64,000 bases of DNA from Paenibacillus prosopidis (GTDB lineage Bacteria > Bacillota > Bacilli > Paenibacillales > Paenibacillaceae). Positions 7,743 through 18,402 of the stretch are shown piece by piece. Both the position numbers and the translations under genes were made by a program. The notes beneath the pieces are model-generated. The model was not told the origin of the DNA, did no database searches, and saw only the letters and a program-made list of their open reading frames with translations. Where the stretch lies: assembly GCF_003337375.1 (NCBI RefSeq), contig NZ_QPJD01000001.1, forward strand, positions 248,001-312,000, given 5' to 3'. The stretch's first letter is position 1; every line of letters begins with the position of its first letter.

Positions 7743-8914
7743 GCAACGAGGCGGACAAGCAGCCGGTTAAGACGCTGCTGCCAGGCAGCACGATCGGCAT
7801 TCTTGGCGGCGGTCAGCTTGGCCGGATGATGGCGAATGCAGGCAGCGCGATGGGCTACCGGTTCGTCGCTCTTGACCCGGCGCCGGATGCGCCGGCCGGA
7901 CAGGTAGCGGATCAAATCATTGCCGCCTACGACGATCATGAAGCAGCACGTGAGCTGGCTAAGCGATCGGACGTCATCACGTATGAGTTTGAAAATGTCG
8001 ATGCCGACGTGGCGGCGATGCTGATGGAGGAATCTTACGTACCTCAGGGCAGCGAGCTGCTCTATACGACGCAGCACCGGCTTCGCGAGAAGCGTGCGAT
8101 AGAAGCGGCAGGCGTGCAAGTAGCCCCATACAGCGAGATTCGCAGCGTTGACGAGCTTCGCGAGGCGGTAGCGCGTTTTGGAACGCCTTGCGTGCTGAAG
8201 ACAGCGGTGGGCGGCTATGACGGCAAAGGGCAATGGGTCATCCGCAGCGAGGATGAAATCGCGGAAGCGTATGAGACGCTGGCCCGCGCAGGGGTCCAGC
8301 TTGTGCTCGAGCAGTTCATTCGCTTCGACAAGGAATTATCGGTTATAGCGGCGCGAAGCCCGCAGGGTGAAATAAAAGCGTTCCCTGCTGCGGAAAATAT
8401 TCACGTCGATAATATATTGCATTTATCCATCGTCCCGGCGCGAATTAGCGAAGAGGTGCAGCGCGAGGCTGAACAGCTTGCGATGCGGATCGCTGAAGGA
8501 CTGGGCGTTGTCGGTCTCATAGCAGTGGAGCTGTTTGTTACGGCGGATGGCGAGCTGTTCGTGAACGAGCTTGCTCCGAGGCCGCATAACAGCGGGCATT
8601 ACACGATGGAGGCTTGCAGGACGTCGCAATTCGAGCAGCATGTGCGCGCGGTTTGCAACCTGCCGCTCGGGGATACGACGCTAATGAGCCCAGTCGTTAT
8701 GGTAAATGTGCTTGGACAGCATGTCGAGCCGCTGCTTGAGCTCATGTCGCGCAGGGATGAATCGGCGGAACGTCTGGATGTGGCGCCGAAGGTGCACTTG
8801 TACGGGAAGAAGGAAGCGGTATTTAAGCGGAAGATGGGTCATGTCAACGTTTTGGCGCCGGACACAGATGCTGCTCTTAGCTGGATTGAAGAAACAACTA
8901 TTTGGAAGGTGTGA
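7739..8914 (+). CDS. purK: N5-carboxyaminoimidazole ribonucleotide synthase
   Basis: PurK (391 residues) joins bicarbonate to AIR with ATP, giving N5-CAIR for PurE. It is an ATP-grasp protein: the N-terminal Rossmann-like [12 protein letters not shown], the central ATP-grasp segment [15 protein letters not shown] and [15 protein letters not shown], and the metal/ATP region [15 protein letters not shown]. The start overlaps the purE stop (ATGA), so translation is coupled; there is no strong ribosome site of its own. A stretch of about 12 extra residues precedes the Rossmann motif. Confidence 0.95.
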   Translation: MSNEADKQPVKTLLPGSTIGILGGGQLGRMMANAGSAMGYRFVALDPAPDAPAGQVADQIIAAYDDHEAARELAKRSDVITYEFENVDADVAAMLMEESYVPQGSELLYTTQHRLREKRAIEAAGVQVAPYSEIRSVDELREAVARFGTPCVLKTAVGGYDGKGQWVIRSEDEIAEAYETLARAGVQLVLEQFIRFDKELSVIAARSPQGEIKAFPAAENIHVDNILHLSIVPARISEEVQREAEQLAMRIAEGLGVVGLIAVELFVTADGELFVNELAPRPHNSGHYTMEACRTSQFEQHVRAVCNLPLGDTTLMSPVVMVNVLGQHVEPLLELMSRRDESAERLDVAPKVHLYGKKEAVFKRKMGHVNVLAPDTDAALSWIEETTIWKV

Positions 8915-8921
8915 ATGATTG

Positions 8922-10217
8922 ATGTTAGAGCGTTACAGCAGACCGGAAATGAGAGCAATTTGGACAGAGGAAAACAAGTTTAGAGCATGGCTCGAGGTTG
9001 AGCTTTGCGCATGCGAGGCATGGTCCGAGCTGGGCGTTATTCCGAAGGAAGACGTTGTGGCGCTCCGCAAATCAGCTGACTTTGATATTGACCGGATTTA
9101 CGAAATCGAGCTGGATACCCGCCATGACGTTATCGCGTTCACCCGCGCCGTATCGGAAAAGGCAGGTCCCGAAGGCAAATGGGTGCACTACGGCCTCACT
9201 TCCACAGACGTTGTTGATACTGCAATTGGTTACCTGCTCAAGCAAGCAAACGAGATACTGGTGAAGGACATCGAGCGTTTTATTGAGATCCTTCGCGATA
9301 AAGCGATTCAATATAAAGATACGCCAATGATGGGCCGTACTCACGGCGTTCATGCACAGCCTACTACCTTCGGTTTGAAAATGGCGCTATGGTACGAGGA
9401 AATGAAGCGTAATCTGGAGCGTTTCCACCATGCGGCTAACAACGTGCAGTTCGGCAAAATGTCCGGTGCTGTCGGTACCTTCGCAGACATCGATCCTTTC
9501 GTTGAAGAGTTCGTTTGCAAAAAGCTCGGCATCACACCGGCTCCGATCTCGACGCAAACGCTGCAGCGCGACCGTCACGCTGAATATATGGCGACACTTG
9601 CACTGGTGGCTTCATCGCTCGACAAGTTCGCAACTGAAATTCGCGCTCTTCAGAAGAGTGAGTTCCGTGAAGTCGAAGAGCCGTTCGCAAAAGGTCAAAA
9701 GGGCTCGTCGGCAATGCCGCACAAACGGAACCCGATCGGCTGCGAGAACATTTCAGGCTTGTCCCGCGTGATCCGCGGGCATATGGTCACCGCTTATGAG
9801 AACATTGCGCTCTGGCATGAGCGTGACATCAGCCATTCGTCGGTTGAACGCATTATTTTGCCGGACGCGACTATGCTGCTTAACTACATGCTGAACCGTT
9901 TGGGCAACATCATTAACAACCTGACCGTGTTCCCGGAAAACATGAAGCGCAACATGCAAGCGACATACGGCGTACCATTCTCCGGACGCGTATTGACGAA
10001 GCTGATCGACAAAGGCTTCAGCCGTGAGAAGGCTTATGACACGGTTCAGCCCCGCGCGATGCAGGCATGGGAAACGCAGCGTCAGTTCCGTGACATCATC
10101 GGCGAGACTGAGGAGATTACAAGCATGCTGACGACCGAAGAAATCGACGATTGCTTCAACCCGGCATGGCATCTGAAGCATGTCGATACGATTTTCACAC
10201 GTTTGGGATTGATTTAA
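8922..10217 (+). CDS. purB: Adenylosuccinate lyase
   Basis: PurB (431 residues) cleaves fumarate from SAICAR and from adenylosuccinate, so it serves both IMP and AMP synthesis. Fumarase/aspartase-family signatures are present: the TSTDVVDTA loop, [13 protein letters not shown] with the catalytic His, and the mobile [16 protein letters not shown] loop that carries the catalytic Ser. ATG 8922 gives the usual [10 protein letters not shown] start; a TTG in frame at 8919 is less likely. GGAAGG lies 12 bases upstream. Spacing to purK is 7 bases. Confidence 0.96.
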   Translation: MLERYSRPEMRAIWTEENKFRAWLEVELCACEAWSELGVIPKEDVVALRKSADFDIDRIYEIELDTRHDVIAFTRAVSEKAGPEGKWVHYGLTSTDVVDTAIGYLLKQANEILVKDIERFIEILRDKAIQYKDTPMMGRTHGVHAQPTTFGLKMALWYEEMKRNLERFHHAANNVQFGKMSGAVGTFADIDPFVEEFVCKKLGITPAPISTQTLQRDRHAEYMATLALVASSLDKFATEIRALQKSEFREVEEPFAKGQKGSSAMPHKRNPIGCENISGLSRVIRGHMVTAYENIALWHERDISHSSVERIILPDATMLLNYMLNRLGNIINNLTVFPENMKRNMQATYGVPFSGRVLTKLIDKGFSREKAYDTVQPRAMQAWETQRQFRDIIGETEEITSMLTTEEIDDCFNPAWHLKHVDTIFTRLGLI

Positions 10218-10232
10218 GGGGAGGCTGGCCTG

Positions 10233-11129
10233 ATGACCGCACAAGCGCAAGCGATATCGACGGCTGTCGATTATATTAAGGCTCCGCTGATCTATAAAGG
10301 AAAGGTTCGCGAGCTTTACGATCTTGGCGAGCACTACCTGATCGTCGTAACCGACCGCATCTCGGCTTTCGACTACGTGCTCGACCCGGCTGTACCGGAT
10401 AAGGGCAACGTGCTTAACCGACTGTCCGCGTACTGGTTCGAGCAAACGGCCGATATTCAAGTCAATCACGTCGTTCATACCGATGTAGAGAAGCTCGGCG
10501 ATATCGTAACCGAGCCTGAGCTGCTCAAGAACCGCATCATGGTTACCCGCAAAGCGGAGCGCATCGACATCGAATGTGTCGTACGCGGCTATATCACAGG
10601 CGGAGGTTGGAGACAATACCAACAAACGTCTGCGATCAACGGCATCGAGCTTCCGGCGGGCATGCGCAAAAACGAACGTTTTGCCGCTCCAATCTTCACG
10701 CCCGCAGCGAAAAACGACGTCGGCCACGACGAGGACATCCCGTTCGAAAAAATGGCCGATATGGTCGGCGCCGAGCTTGCTGAAGAGCTTCGCGACCGCA
10801 GCATCAAGCTTTATGAGTTCGCTCACGGCTACTGCGCGGAACGCGGCATAATCCTTGCCGATTGCAAATTCGAATTCGGACTCATCGACGGCAAAGTCAT
10901 TCTTATCGACGAAATTTTTACGCCGGATTCTTCCCGTTTCTGGGCCGAAGGCAATTACGCCCTGGACATCGAGATTGACAGCATGGACAAAGAACCGGTC
11001 CGCACTTACCTGCTCGGCTCCGACTGGGACCGCGACAGTAAGCCGGCGCCGCTTCCTGACTCCGTAGTAGCCGAAACAACGGCCCGCTACCGCGATATCT
11101 ACCGCCGCCTAGTCGGCGTTGAATTATAG
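10233..11129 (+). CDS. purC: SAICAR synthase (phosphoribosylaminoimidazole-succinocarboxamide synthase)
   Basis: PurC (298 residues) condenses CAIR with aspartate using ATP. Motifs: YKGKVRELYDLG (ATP loop), VTDRISAFDYVL, VVRGYITGGGWRQYQ and DEIFTPDSSRFW near the C-terminus. The protein is some 55 residues longer than the compact Bacillus subtilis type and has the GGGWRQYQ insertion typical of the longer form. GGGGAGG precedes the ATG. Unlike the other pur genes, it is followed by 738 bp of non-coding DNA before purS. Confidence 0.95.
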   Translation: MTAQAQAISTAVDYIKAPLIYKGKVRELYDLGEHYLIVVTDRISAFDYVLDPAVPDKGNVLNRLSAYWFEQTADIQVNHVVHTDVEKLGDIVTEPELLKNRIMVTRKAERIDIECVVRGYITGGGWRQYQQTSAINGIELPAGMRKNERFAAPIFTPAAKNDVGHDEDIPFEKMADMVGAELAEELRDRSIKLYEFAHGYCAERGIILADCKFEFGLIDGKVILIDEIFTPDSSRFWAEGNYALDIEIDSMDKEPVRTYLLGSDWDRDSKPAPLPDSVVAETTARYRDIYRRLVGVEL

Positions 11130-11867
11130 AAATACGGGTTTTAACCGTCAGTGAAGCAGCCAGCAAAGCGCGGCTGCAGTACTGACGGTGACAAAGAACT
11201 AAATGCCGACGTTATTCAGCAAGAAGGATCGATGGTTGCACAAATAGCGGTAAAAACAGCCGTTATTCCGTTAAGGCTGAACGTAGCTAATAAAATAACA
11301 GTAAACAAGGGCCTGATTAAGCAATGAACTGAGCTAGGACGCCCAAACCAACCCTATAACGCCCAAAAGTACCGCTATTCGCAGCTAACCAGTCATTCTG
11401 GCTGAAATAACCCAACATTTACCGTTATTTAGCCCCCGCCCGAGAAGGCGCTGGGTAGCTGACGCGAAAGAAACAGCGTAACAAGCGGCAGGCGTTGCGC
11501 CTGCAGCGCATGCAGGCAGCCAGCGAGCACGCTGCTGCACCATGAATCTCTAGGTGGCCAGCGACAAGCACGGCCACGCAATAAAGGCTCGCAGCCAGCT
11601 GCAAGCGCGGCTGCTCCCATGCTTCGCTCCCATGCTTCACCGACCATCCTCGCAAAGGTTTTTATGGAAATGTGGCGAGCTCGGAGAGCGGGGGTTGTTG
11701 CCGTAGAGCGACAGCGATCGCTTCTTGAAGCCGGGAAATTACCGCATAGCGTGTAATCAGAATTTCCCGGCTTCGAAAGCGACGTAGGCAATAACCCACG
11801 CGCCCGAGCGACCATCACATTTTTATAACTATCATTTCGAGAAAAACCACATTTTCAGGAGGCTACT
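11130..11867. repeat. Palindrome-rich 738-bp gap inside the pur operon
   Basis: No gene is supported here. Three structures stand out. (a) 11144-11189: a hairpin with ACCGTCAGT/ACTGACGGT and inner GCAGCC/GGCTGC, without a following T run. (b) 11215-11440: A/T-rich DNA with recurring AATAGCGG and CCGTTATT blocks. (c) 11679-11809: a large imperfect inverted repeat of about 50-base arms, with a perfect 14-bp core (GAAGCCGGGAAATT at 11727-11740 and its complement at 11761-11774), outer GCTCGG/CCGAGC and shared TTGCC/GGCAA blocks. Between them is GC-rich DNA with short inverted repeats. purS has its own strong AGGAGG right after it. Confidence 0.75.
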
Positions 11868-12110
11868 ATGAAGGCAACCGTCTACGTCACCATCAAACAA
11901 AACGTTTTAGATCCGCAAGGAACCGCTGTACAAGGCGCGCTTCACTCGCTCGGCTTCTCCGAAGTCGGCAAAGTGCGCATCGGCAAATACTTGGAAGTTG
12001 AGCTGGACACGAACGATCGCGCAGAAGCGGAAACGCGCGTAAAAGCGATGTGCGAAAAGCTGTTCGCGAACACGGTTGTAGAAGACTACCGTTTTGAGCT
12101 GGAGGGATAA
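11868..12110 (+). CDS. purS: FGAM synthase subunit PurS
   Basis: PurS (80 residues) is the small dimeric subunit that joins PurL and PurQ in the Gram-positive formylglycinamidine ribonucleotide synthase and is thought to help pass ammonia between them. The family pattern is plain: [18 protein letters not shown] at the start, the central [18 protein letters not shown], and VEDYRFEL at the end. AGGAGG lies 7 bases before the ATG. It is 4 bases from purQ. Confidence 0.95.
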   Translation: MKATVYVTIKQNVLDPQGTAVQGALHSLGFSEVGKVRIGKYLEVELDTNDRAEAETRVKAMCEKLFANTVVEDYRFELEG

Positions 12111-12114
12111 GGCG

Positions 12115-12810
12115 ATGAAGTTTGCGGTACTCGTATTTCCCGGCTCCAACTGCGATATCGATTGCTACAAAGCAGTGGAAGACACCATCGGCCAGTCCGT
12201 TGACTACGTTTGGCATACAGCTACGGACCTTTCCGCATATGACGCTATTCTAGTGCCTGGAGGCTTCTCCTACGGCGACTACCTGCGCTGCGGCGCGATT
12301 GCCCAGTTTGCGGCAGTGATGAATGAAGTGAAAAAAGCGGCTGAAGCAGGCAAGTATATCCTTGGCATCTGCAACGGTTTTCAAATTTTGACGGAAGCAG
12401 GCCTTCTGCCTGGCGCATTGATCCGCAACAACGGATTGAAATTCGTGTGCCAGCAGGAGCAGCTTGAAGTGGTGAACAACAAGACAGCCTTCACAAACCA
12501 ATATTCGCAAGGCGAAATGATAAATATTCCGATCGCGCACGGCGAAGGCAACTACTACTGTGACGATGCAACACTGGCTGAGCTCAAGTCGAACAACCAA
12601 ATCGTTTTCCGCTATGCGGGCGATACGAACCCTAACGGATCGGTTGAGAACATTGCGGGTATCAGCAACAAAGCGGGCAACGTGGTAGGCATGATGCCGC
12701 ATCCGGAGCGCGCGATTGACCAATTGTTAGGCTCGGAAGACGGCAAACGGATGTTTACATCGATTTTGAATGCATGGAGGGAACAACATGGCGCAGCAGT
12801 TAACGGCTAA
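12115..12810 (+). CDS. purQ: FGAM synthase glutaminase subunit PurQ
   Basis: PurQ (231 residues) is a class I glutamine amidotransferase that frees ammonia for PurL. The nucleophile Cys sits in [11 protein letters not shown] and the His/Glu pair in MMPHPERA near the C-terminus; [11 protein letters not shown] opens the protein. The ATG at 12115 follows GGAGGGATAAGGCG, whose GGAGG lies inside the end of purS. Its last 23 bases overlap purL. Confidence 0.95.
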   Translation: MKFAVLVFPGSNCDIDCYKAVEDTIGQSVDYVWHTATDLSAYDAILVPGGFSYGDYLRCGAIAQFAAVMNEVKKAAEAGKYILGICNGFQILTEAGLLPGALIRNNGLKFVCQQEQLEVVNNKTAFTNQYSQGEMINIPIAHGEGNYYCDDATLAELKSNNQIVFRYAGDTNPNGSVENIAGISNKAGNVVGMMPHPERAIDQLLGSEDGKRMFTSILNAWREQHGAAVNG

Positions 12811-15031
12811 GGAACCGACGGCGGAGCAAATTGCCGATCAACGGATATACAGCCAATTTGGTGTATCGGATTATGAATACGAGCTTATTTGCGGCTTTCT
12901 CGGCCGTAAGCCCAACTACACGGAGATTGGCGTATTCAGCGTCATGTGGTCGGAGCACTGCTCATACAAAAACTCCAAGCCGATTTTGAAAAAGTTCCCG
13001 GTCACAGGACCCCGCGTTCTGATGGGACCAGGCGAAGGGGCGGGTATCGTTGACATCGGCGACAACCAAGCGGTCGTATTCAAAATCGAATCGCATAACC
13101 ATCCTTCTGCGGTCGAGCCTTTCCAAGGCGCGGCAACAGGCGTAGGCGGCATTATCCGCGACATTTTCTCCATGGGCGCACGTCCTATCGCGTTGCTGAA
13201 CAGCTTGCGTTTCGGACGCCTTGAGAATGAGCGCGTTAAATATTTGTTCGAGCATGTCGTTAGCGGTATTGCCGGCTATGGTAACTGTATCGGTATCCCG
13301 ACAGTGGCCGGCGAAGTCATGTTCGATGAGAGCTACGAAGGCAACCCGCTCGTTAACGCAATGTGCGTCGGTCTTATCGATCACGATAAAATTCAGCGCG
13401 GCGTCGCAAAAGGGGTAGGCAACCCGGTTTTCTACGTTGGACCTGCAACCGGCCGCGACGGTATTCACGGCGCAACCTTTGCATCCGTCGAGCTGTCTGA
13501 AGAGTCCGAAGAGAAACGTACCGCGGTACAAGTCGGCGATCCGTTCATGGAGAAGCTCGTTATGGAAGCTACTCTTGAGCTCATCGATTCCGGCATCGTA
13601 CTCGGTATTCAAGATATGGGTGCAGCGGGCCTAACATGCTCCAGCGCTGAGATGGCTTCCAAAGCAGGTAACGGCCTTGAGCTTTACCTCGACGAAGTGC
13701 CGCAGCGCGAAACAGGCATGACGCCTTATGAAATGATGCTTTCCGAGTCGCAAGAGCGTATGCTCTTCGTCGTTGAGCCTCAGCATGAAGCGCAAGCGAA
13801 AGAAATTTTTGACCGTTGGGGCATCATTTGCGCAAAAGTGGGCAAAGTGACGGATGACGGACGTCTCCGCTTGTTCCACAAAGGCGAAGAGGTTGCCGAT
13901 ATGCCGGTTAAAGCGCTCGTTGACGAGTGCCCGGTATACGACAAGCCATCGAAAGAGCCTGCTTACTACAGCGAAAATGCAGCAGTAGACACAACGGCTT
14001 TTGCAGAAGTAACCGATTTGACCGGCGCTTTGGAGAAGGTTCTTGCTTCCCCGACCGTAGCCAGCAAAGAGTGGGTTTACAATCAATATGACTACATGGT
14101 CCGCACATCGACAGCCGTTCAACCGGGCTCCGACGCGGCAGTCGTGACGATTCGCGGCACGCGCAAGGCGCTTGCAATGACGACGGACTGCAACGGACGT
14201 TACGTATATCTGGATCCGGAAGTGGGCGGACGTATTGCGGTTGCGGAAGCAGCCCGTAACATCGTTTGCTCCGGCGCAGAGCCGCTTGCGGTAACGGACA
14301 ACCTGAACTTCGGTAACCCGGAGAAGCCGGAAGTGTTCTGGCAGCTCGAGAAATCGGCAGACGGCATGTCCGAGGCTTGTGTTACATTGAACACGCCGGT
14401 TATCGGCGGTAACGTAAGCTTGTACAACGAGAACGCGAAGGGCGCTATTTACCCGACACCGGTAATCGGTATGGTTGGTCTCGTTCACGATATCGATCAC
14501 ATTACGACACAAGGCTTCAAAGCGGAAGGCGACGTTATTATCCTTGTTGGCGAGACGAAAGCCGAGCTTGGCGGAAGCGAATTGCAGTATGTGTTGGAAG
14601 GCGCGGCAGCAGGACGTCCTCCTGAGATTGATCTCGCTACAGAGAAGAAGGTTCTTGATGCCGTTCTTGGCGCTATTCAAAAAGGTCTCGTAGCATCGGC
14701 GCATGACCTGTCCGAGGGCGGTATTGCGGTTGCAGTAGCAGAATCCTGCATCAGCGGCCGTCTCGGCGCGGAAGTTTCGTTAACAACCGATCTGCGCGCT
14801 GACCACCTGTTGTTCAGTGAATCGCAATCGCGCATCTTGCTGTCGGCGAAGCCGGAGCAAGCGGCAGCATTGCAAGCATGGTTGACGGAGCAAGGCGTCG
14901 TTCAAACACAAATCGGTAACGTCAAAGGCAGCAGCCTGACCATTAACGTAAACGGAAAAGCCGGCATTCAGGCGCCGGTACAACAACTGGAGAAGGTCTG
15001 GAAGGATGCGATTCCATGTCTGATGAAATAA
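12788..15031 (+). CDS. purL: FGAM synthase large subunit PurL
   Basis: PurL (747 residues, the small Gram-positive form) turns FGAR into FGAM with ATP and ammonia from PurQ. Visible motifs: [15 protein letters not shown] near the N-terminus, [24 protein letters not shown] (nucleotide and metal binding), [16 protein letters not shown], and [15 protein letters not shown] in the second half-repeat. ATG 12788 is chosen over the ATG at 12770 because GGAGGG lies 6 bases before it. It overlaps purQ upstream and purF downstream, giving a tightly coupled S-Q-L-F block. Confidence 0.95.
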   Translation: MAQQLTAKEPTAEQIADQRIYSQFGVSDYEYELICGFLGRKPNYTEIGVFSVMWSEHCSYKNSKPILKKFPVTGPRVLMGPGEGAGIVDIGDNQAVVFKIESHNHPSAVEPFQGAATGVGGIIRDIFSMGARPIALLNSLRFGRLENERVKYLFEHVVSGIAGYGNCIGIPTVAGEVMFDESYEGNPLVNAMCVGLIDHDKIQRGVAKGVGNPVFYVGPATGRDGIHGATFASVELSEESEEKRTAVQVGDPFMEKLVMEATLELIDSGIVLGIQDMGAAGLTCSSAEMASKAGNGLELYLDEVPQRETGMTPYEMMLSESQERMLFVVEPQHEAQAKEIFDRWGIICAKVGKVTDDGRLRLFHKGEEVADMPVKALVDECPVYDKPSKEPAYYSENAAVDTTAFAEVTDLTGALEKVLASPTVASKEWVYNQYDYMVRTSTAVQPGSDAAVVTIRGTRKALAMTTDCNGRYVYLDPEVGGRIAVAEAARNIVCSGAEPLAVTDNLNFGNPEKPEVFWQLEKSADGMSEACVTLNTPVIGGNVSLYNENAKGAIYPTPVIGMVGLVHDIDHITTQGFKAEGDVIILVGETKAELGGSELQYVLEGAAAGRPPEIDLATEKKVLDAVLGAIQKGLVASAHDLSEGGIAVAVAESCISGRLGAEVSLTTDLRADHLLFSESQSRILLSAKPEQAAALQAWLTEQGVVQTQIGNVKGSSLTINVNGKAGIQAPVQQLEKVWKDAIPCLMK

Positions 15032-16497
15032 GCCAGCAGCCTTTGCTGTGGACGGGAAATCACTATAACGAAGGCATTGGCCGTGACGATATTTTTGATA
15101 AATTGCGTGAGGAATGCGGCGTATTCGGGGTATTCAATCTCCCCGAAGCGTCGAACCTGTCTTACTACGGCCTTCATGCGCTTCAGCACCGCGGCGAAGA
15201 AAGCTCGGGCATCTGTACGGTTGATACGAAGAACGGTAAAAAGTTCTCCTATCACCGCGGCATGGGGCTCGTAAAGGAAGTATTCGACAAGGAGAAGCTG
15301 GATATGCTGGCGGGCGACCGTGCCATCGGTCATGTCCGTTACTCGACGGCAGGGGAGAGCAAGCTTGCCAATGCGCAGCCGCTTATTTTCCGCTATCGTG
15401 ACGGTGACCTTGCGGTTGCTACGAACGGCAACATCGTGAACGCGCCTGAAATCCGCCATGAGCTTGAGATGCAGGGCTCGATCTTCCAAACGTCCAGCGA
15501 CACGGAAGTTATCGCGCATCTGATCGCACGCTCGCCGAAGGATTTCGAGACGGCTGCCAAGGAAGCTTTGCAGCGTATTATCGGCGGCTTTGCCTTCCTG
15601 ATCATGACGAATGATAAGCTGATCGTTGCTTCCGATCCCAACGGACTGCGTCCGCTTGTTATGGGCCGCATCGGCGACGGCTTCGTATTTTCATCTGAAT
15701 CATGTGCATTCGAGACGATCGGAGCGGCATATGAGCGTGATGTTCAGCCGGGCGAGATGTTGATTTTTGACGCTGACGGTATGCGCGAGGACCGTTATGC
15801 TGAAGTAGAGCGACGCGCGACCTGCGCGATGGAATACATTTATTTTGCCCGCCCGGACAGTGACATTAATGGCATTAACATTCACTCTGCGCGTAAACGG
15901 ATGGGCCGCCAGCTGGCGATCGAATCATTCGTCGATGCAGACATTGTAACCGGTGTTCCCGATTCGAGTATTTCGGCGGCGATCGGTTACGCAGAGCAGA
16001 CCGGCATCCCTTACGAGCTTGGTTTGATCAAAAACAAATATACCGGCCGGACCTTCATCCAGCCTTCTCAAGAGCTTCGCGAGAAGGGTGTCAAAATGAA
16101 GCTGTCCGCCGTTCGTAAAGTCGTAGAAGGCAAGCGCGTCGTTATGATTGACGATTCGATCGTACGCGGGACAACGTCGCTGCGTATCGTGAACCTGCTT
16201 CGCGAAGCGGGCGCGACCGAGGTGCATGTGCGGATCACATCCCCTCCTTTCAAAAACCCTTGCTACTACGGCATAGATACACCAGACCGCAAAGAATTAA
16301 TCGCTTCTTACCGGACGGTCGAGGAAATTCGGAAGCAAATCAATGCGGATTCTTTATCTTTTTTAAGCGATGAAGGCTTTATTGATTCGGTGGGCGGCAA
16401 TGACGGAGCTTATAATCGCGGCATGTGCATGGCATGCTTTAATAACGACTATCCGACGCCGGTTAACGAAGAATCGGATAAAAGCTGCAGCTGTTAA
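15016..16497 (+). CDS. purF: Amidophosphoribosyltransferase
   Basis: PurF (493 residues) makes phosphoribosylamine from PRPP and glutamine, the committed step. A propeptide of about 33 residues precedes the catalytic Cys of [10 protein letters not shown]. The glutaminase domain has HRGEESSGI and GHVRYST; the PRPP-binding loop is [14 protein letters not shown]. Cys residues in [16 protein letters not shown] and [10 protein letters not shown] fit the [4Fe-4S] ligands known in Bacillus PurF. The propeptide is longer than the 11 residues of Bacillus subtilis PurF. It starts 16 bases inside purL, with GGAAGG 10 bases upstream. Confidence 0.95.
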   Translation: MSDEISQQPLLWTGNHYNEGIGRDDIFDKLREECGVFGVFNLPEASNLSYYGLHALQHRGEESSGICTVDTKNGKKFSYHRGMGLVKEVFDKEKLDMLAGDRAIGHVRYSTAGESKLANAQPLIFRYRDGDLAVATNGNIVNAPEIRHELEMQGSIFQTSSDTEVIAHLIARSPKDFETAAKEALQRIIGGFAFLIMTNDKLIVASDPNGLRPLVMGRIGDGFVFSSESCAFETIGAAYERDVQPGEMLIFDADGMREDRYAEVERRATCAMEYIYFARPDSDINGINIHSARKRMGRQLAIESFVDADIVTGVPDSSISAAIGYAEQTGIPYELGLIKNKYTGRTFIQPSQELREKGVKMKLSAVRKVVEGKRVVMIDDSIVRGTTSLRIVNLLREAGATEVHVRITSPPFKNPCYYGIDTPDRKELIASYRTVEEIRKQINADSLSFLSDEGFIDSVGGNDGAYNRGMCMACFNNDYPTPVNEESDKSCSC

Positions 16498-16563
16498 TAT
16501 TTTTAAAGCATAAGCTTACGAAGCAAGATTTTGTTTCACAAAACTTTAAGGAGTTGACCGAGA

Positions 16564-17607
16564 GTGTCAGAAGCGTACAAAAAAGCCGGCGTCGATATTG
16601 CGGCGGGCAACGAAGCGGTAGAACGGATGAAGAAGCACGTGAAGCGGACTTACCGCCCGGAGGTGCTTGCAGAGCTTGGCGGCTTCGGCGGACTGTTCAG
16701 CTTGAACAAGGATAAGTATGAGGAGCCTGTGCTCGTATCCGGAACGGATGGCGTCGGCACGAAGCTGAAGCTTGCTTTTGCCATGGACAAGCATGACACG
16801 ATCGGCATCGATGCCGTTGCGATGTGCGTGAACGACATTATCGTACAAGGCGCGGAACCGTTGTTTTTCCTCGATTACCTGGCTTGCGACAAGGTCGTGC
16901 CGGAGAAAATCGAAGCGATTGTCAAAGGGATTTCGGACGGCTGCTTACAAGCAGGCTGTTCGTTAATCGGCGGCGAAACGGCTGAAATGCCGGGCATGTA
17001 CTCCGAGGGAGAATATGATATCGCCGGCTTTACGGTAGGGATCGTAGACAAGAAAAAAATGATCGACGGCTCCACGATTGCAGCTGGCGACGCGGTCATC
17101 GGCTTCGCATCCAGCGGCATTCACAGCAACGGATTCTCGCTCGTCCGCCGTTTGCTGCTTGAAGAAGCAGGCTATTCGCTTGATCAAGAGCTCGCTGAGC
17201 TTGGCGGCGCTAAGCTGGGCGATGTGTTGATCGAACCGACGCGAATCTACGTTAAATCTGCGCTTAAGCTGATCGAGCAAGTGAACGTGAAGGGTATGGC
17301 ACATATTACGGGCGGCGGTTTCATCGAAAATATTCCGCGCGTTCTGCCTGATGGCGTTAACGTGGATATCGAGTACGGCTCATGGCCGATTTTGCCGATT
17401 TTTGAGCTGATGCAAAATAAAGGCGGCATCACGAATCGTGACATGTTCACGACTTTCAATATGGGTATCGGTTTGGTTGTTGTCGTTCCGGCTGACCAAG
17501 CAAATGAGGCTCTCCGCATTGCGGCTGAGCTTGGTGAGCAGGCTTACCGTATCGGAACGGTTACGGAAGGAAGCCGCATCGTGACGTTTACGGGAGCGGA
17601 CGTATAA
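16564..17607 (+). CDS. purM: AIR synthetase (phosphoribosylformylglycinamidine cyclo-ligase)
   Basis: PurM (347 residues) closes the imidazole ring to form AIR. Family signatures: [17 protein letters not shown] at the N-terminus, [50 protein letters not shown] and [13 protein letters not shown]. It begins with GTG, preceded by AAGGAG at 9 bases. A 66-base gap separates it from purF. Its stop shares a base with the purN start. Confidence 0.95.
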   Translation: MSEAYKKAGVDIAAGNEAVERMKKHVKRTYRPEVLAELGGFGGLFSLNKDKYEEPVLVSGTDGVGTKLKLAFAMDKHDTIGIDAVAMCVNDIIVQGAEPLFFLDYLACDKVVPEKIEAIVKGISDGCLQAGCSLIGGETAEMPGMYSEGEYDIAGFTVGIVDKKKMIDGSTIAAGDAVIGFASSGIHSNGFSLVRRLLLEEAGYSLDQELAELGGAKLGDVLIEPTRIYVKSALKLIEQVNVKGMAHITGGGFIENIPRVLPDGVNVDIEYGSWPILPIFELMQNKGGITNRDMFTTFNMGIGLVVVVPADQANEALRIAAELGEQAYRIGTVTEGSRIVTFTGADV

Positions 17608-18218
17608 TGGGAGCACTTCGCATCGCCGTATTCGCCTCGGGACAAGGTACGAACTTCCAAGCGATTGCGGATGCGGTGCAGGAGGGGAAGCTCGATGTAA
17701 CCATCGAGCTTCTTGTTTGTGATAAGCCGGCCGCTCCGGTTGTCGAGCGTGCGCGGAAGGCTGGCGTGGACACGTTCCTGTTCACGCCGAAGGAGTATCC
17801 GTCCCGTGAAGCGTATGAGACGGAAATTATTGTCGAGTTAGAACGGCGCGGCATAGAGCTGATCGTGCTTGCGGGCTATATGCGCATCATCACGTCAGTG
17901 CTGGTTGAGCCGTATTACGGCCGGATGATTAACATCCATCCGGCGCTGCTGCCGGCTTTTCCCGGCGTGAACGGCATCGGGCAGGCGCTCTCATATGGCG
18001 TCAAGCTGACCGGCGTCACCGTCCACTATGTGGACGGCGGCATGGACAGCGGGCCGATTATCGCGCAGCGCGCAGTTGAAGTGTTGGACGATGATACGCA
18101 GAGCTCGCTCACCGAGCGCATTCAAGCAGCAGAACAGGCGCTGCTGCCGGAAGTCATCCAGCATATCGCGCAGGGGCGCGTTTCGCTGGATGGACGGCAT
18201 GTGACAGTGCGCCGGTAA
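17607..18218 (+). CDS. purN: Phosphoribosylglycinamide formyltransferase
   Basis: PurN (203 residues) transfers the formyl group of 10-formyl-THF to GAR. Readable elements: RIAVFASGQGTNFQAI, the catalytic NIHPALLPAF (Asn and His), and VDGGMDSGPIIAQ with the catalytic Asp. The loop after the catalytic His reads PGVNGIGQA, where PGLHAIGQA-like sequence is more usual. The start ATG overlaps the purM TAA by one base. It is followed by a 184-base gap with a palindrome before purH. Confidence 0.94.
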   Translation: MGALRIAVFASGQGTNFQAIADAVQEGKLDVTIELLVCDKPAAPVVERARKAGVDTFLFTPKEYPSREAYETEIIVELERRGIELIVLAGYMRIITSVLVEPYYGRMINIHPALLPAFPGVNGIGQALSYGVKLTGVTVHYVDGGMDSGPIIAQRAVEVLDDDTQSSLTERIQAAEQALLPEVIQHIAQGRVSLDGRHVTVRR

Positions 18219-18292
18219 ATGGCGCGGCAGGCTGATGGAATAGAGCTAAAAATTAGCGTTATTTACTAACTTAGATTAGTTTGGGCTTACTT

Positions 18293-18317
18293 AATAGCGC
18301 TAATAATTAGCGCTATT
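18293..18317. repeat. Perfect 25-base palindrome between purN and purH
   Basis: AATAGCGCTAAT and ATTAGCGCTATT face each other around a single A. Related AATTAGCGTTATT lies about 40 bases upstream, and similar AATAGCGG/CCGTTATT blocks occur in the purC-purS gap. No T run follows, so this is not a standard terminator. Confidence 0.75.
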
Positions 18318-18402
18318 GGTCTCGGAAGCGGCGGAATTGAGCTCAGTCATTGGTTGAGATACAGAGATATAAGCTTGGTTAAATAGATGAGGAGGTATTT
18401 GC

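Noticed and set aside
9753..10826. Long antisense ORF over purB and purC (357 codons)
   Set aside because: Shadow of strongly conserved genes on the other strand; no start signals or recognisable domain. The same holds for the long antisense ORFs over purL, dgkB/cbiX and the GH2 gene.
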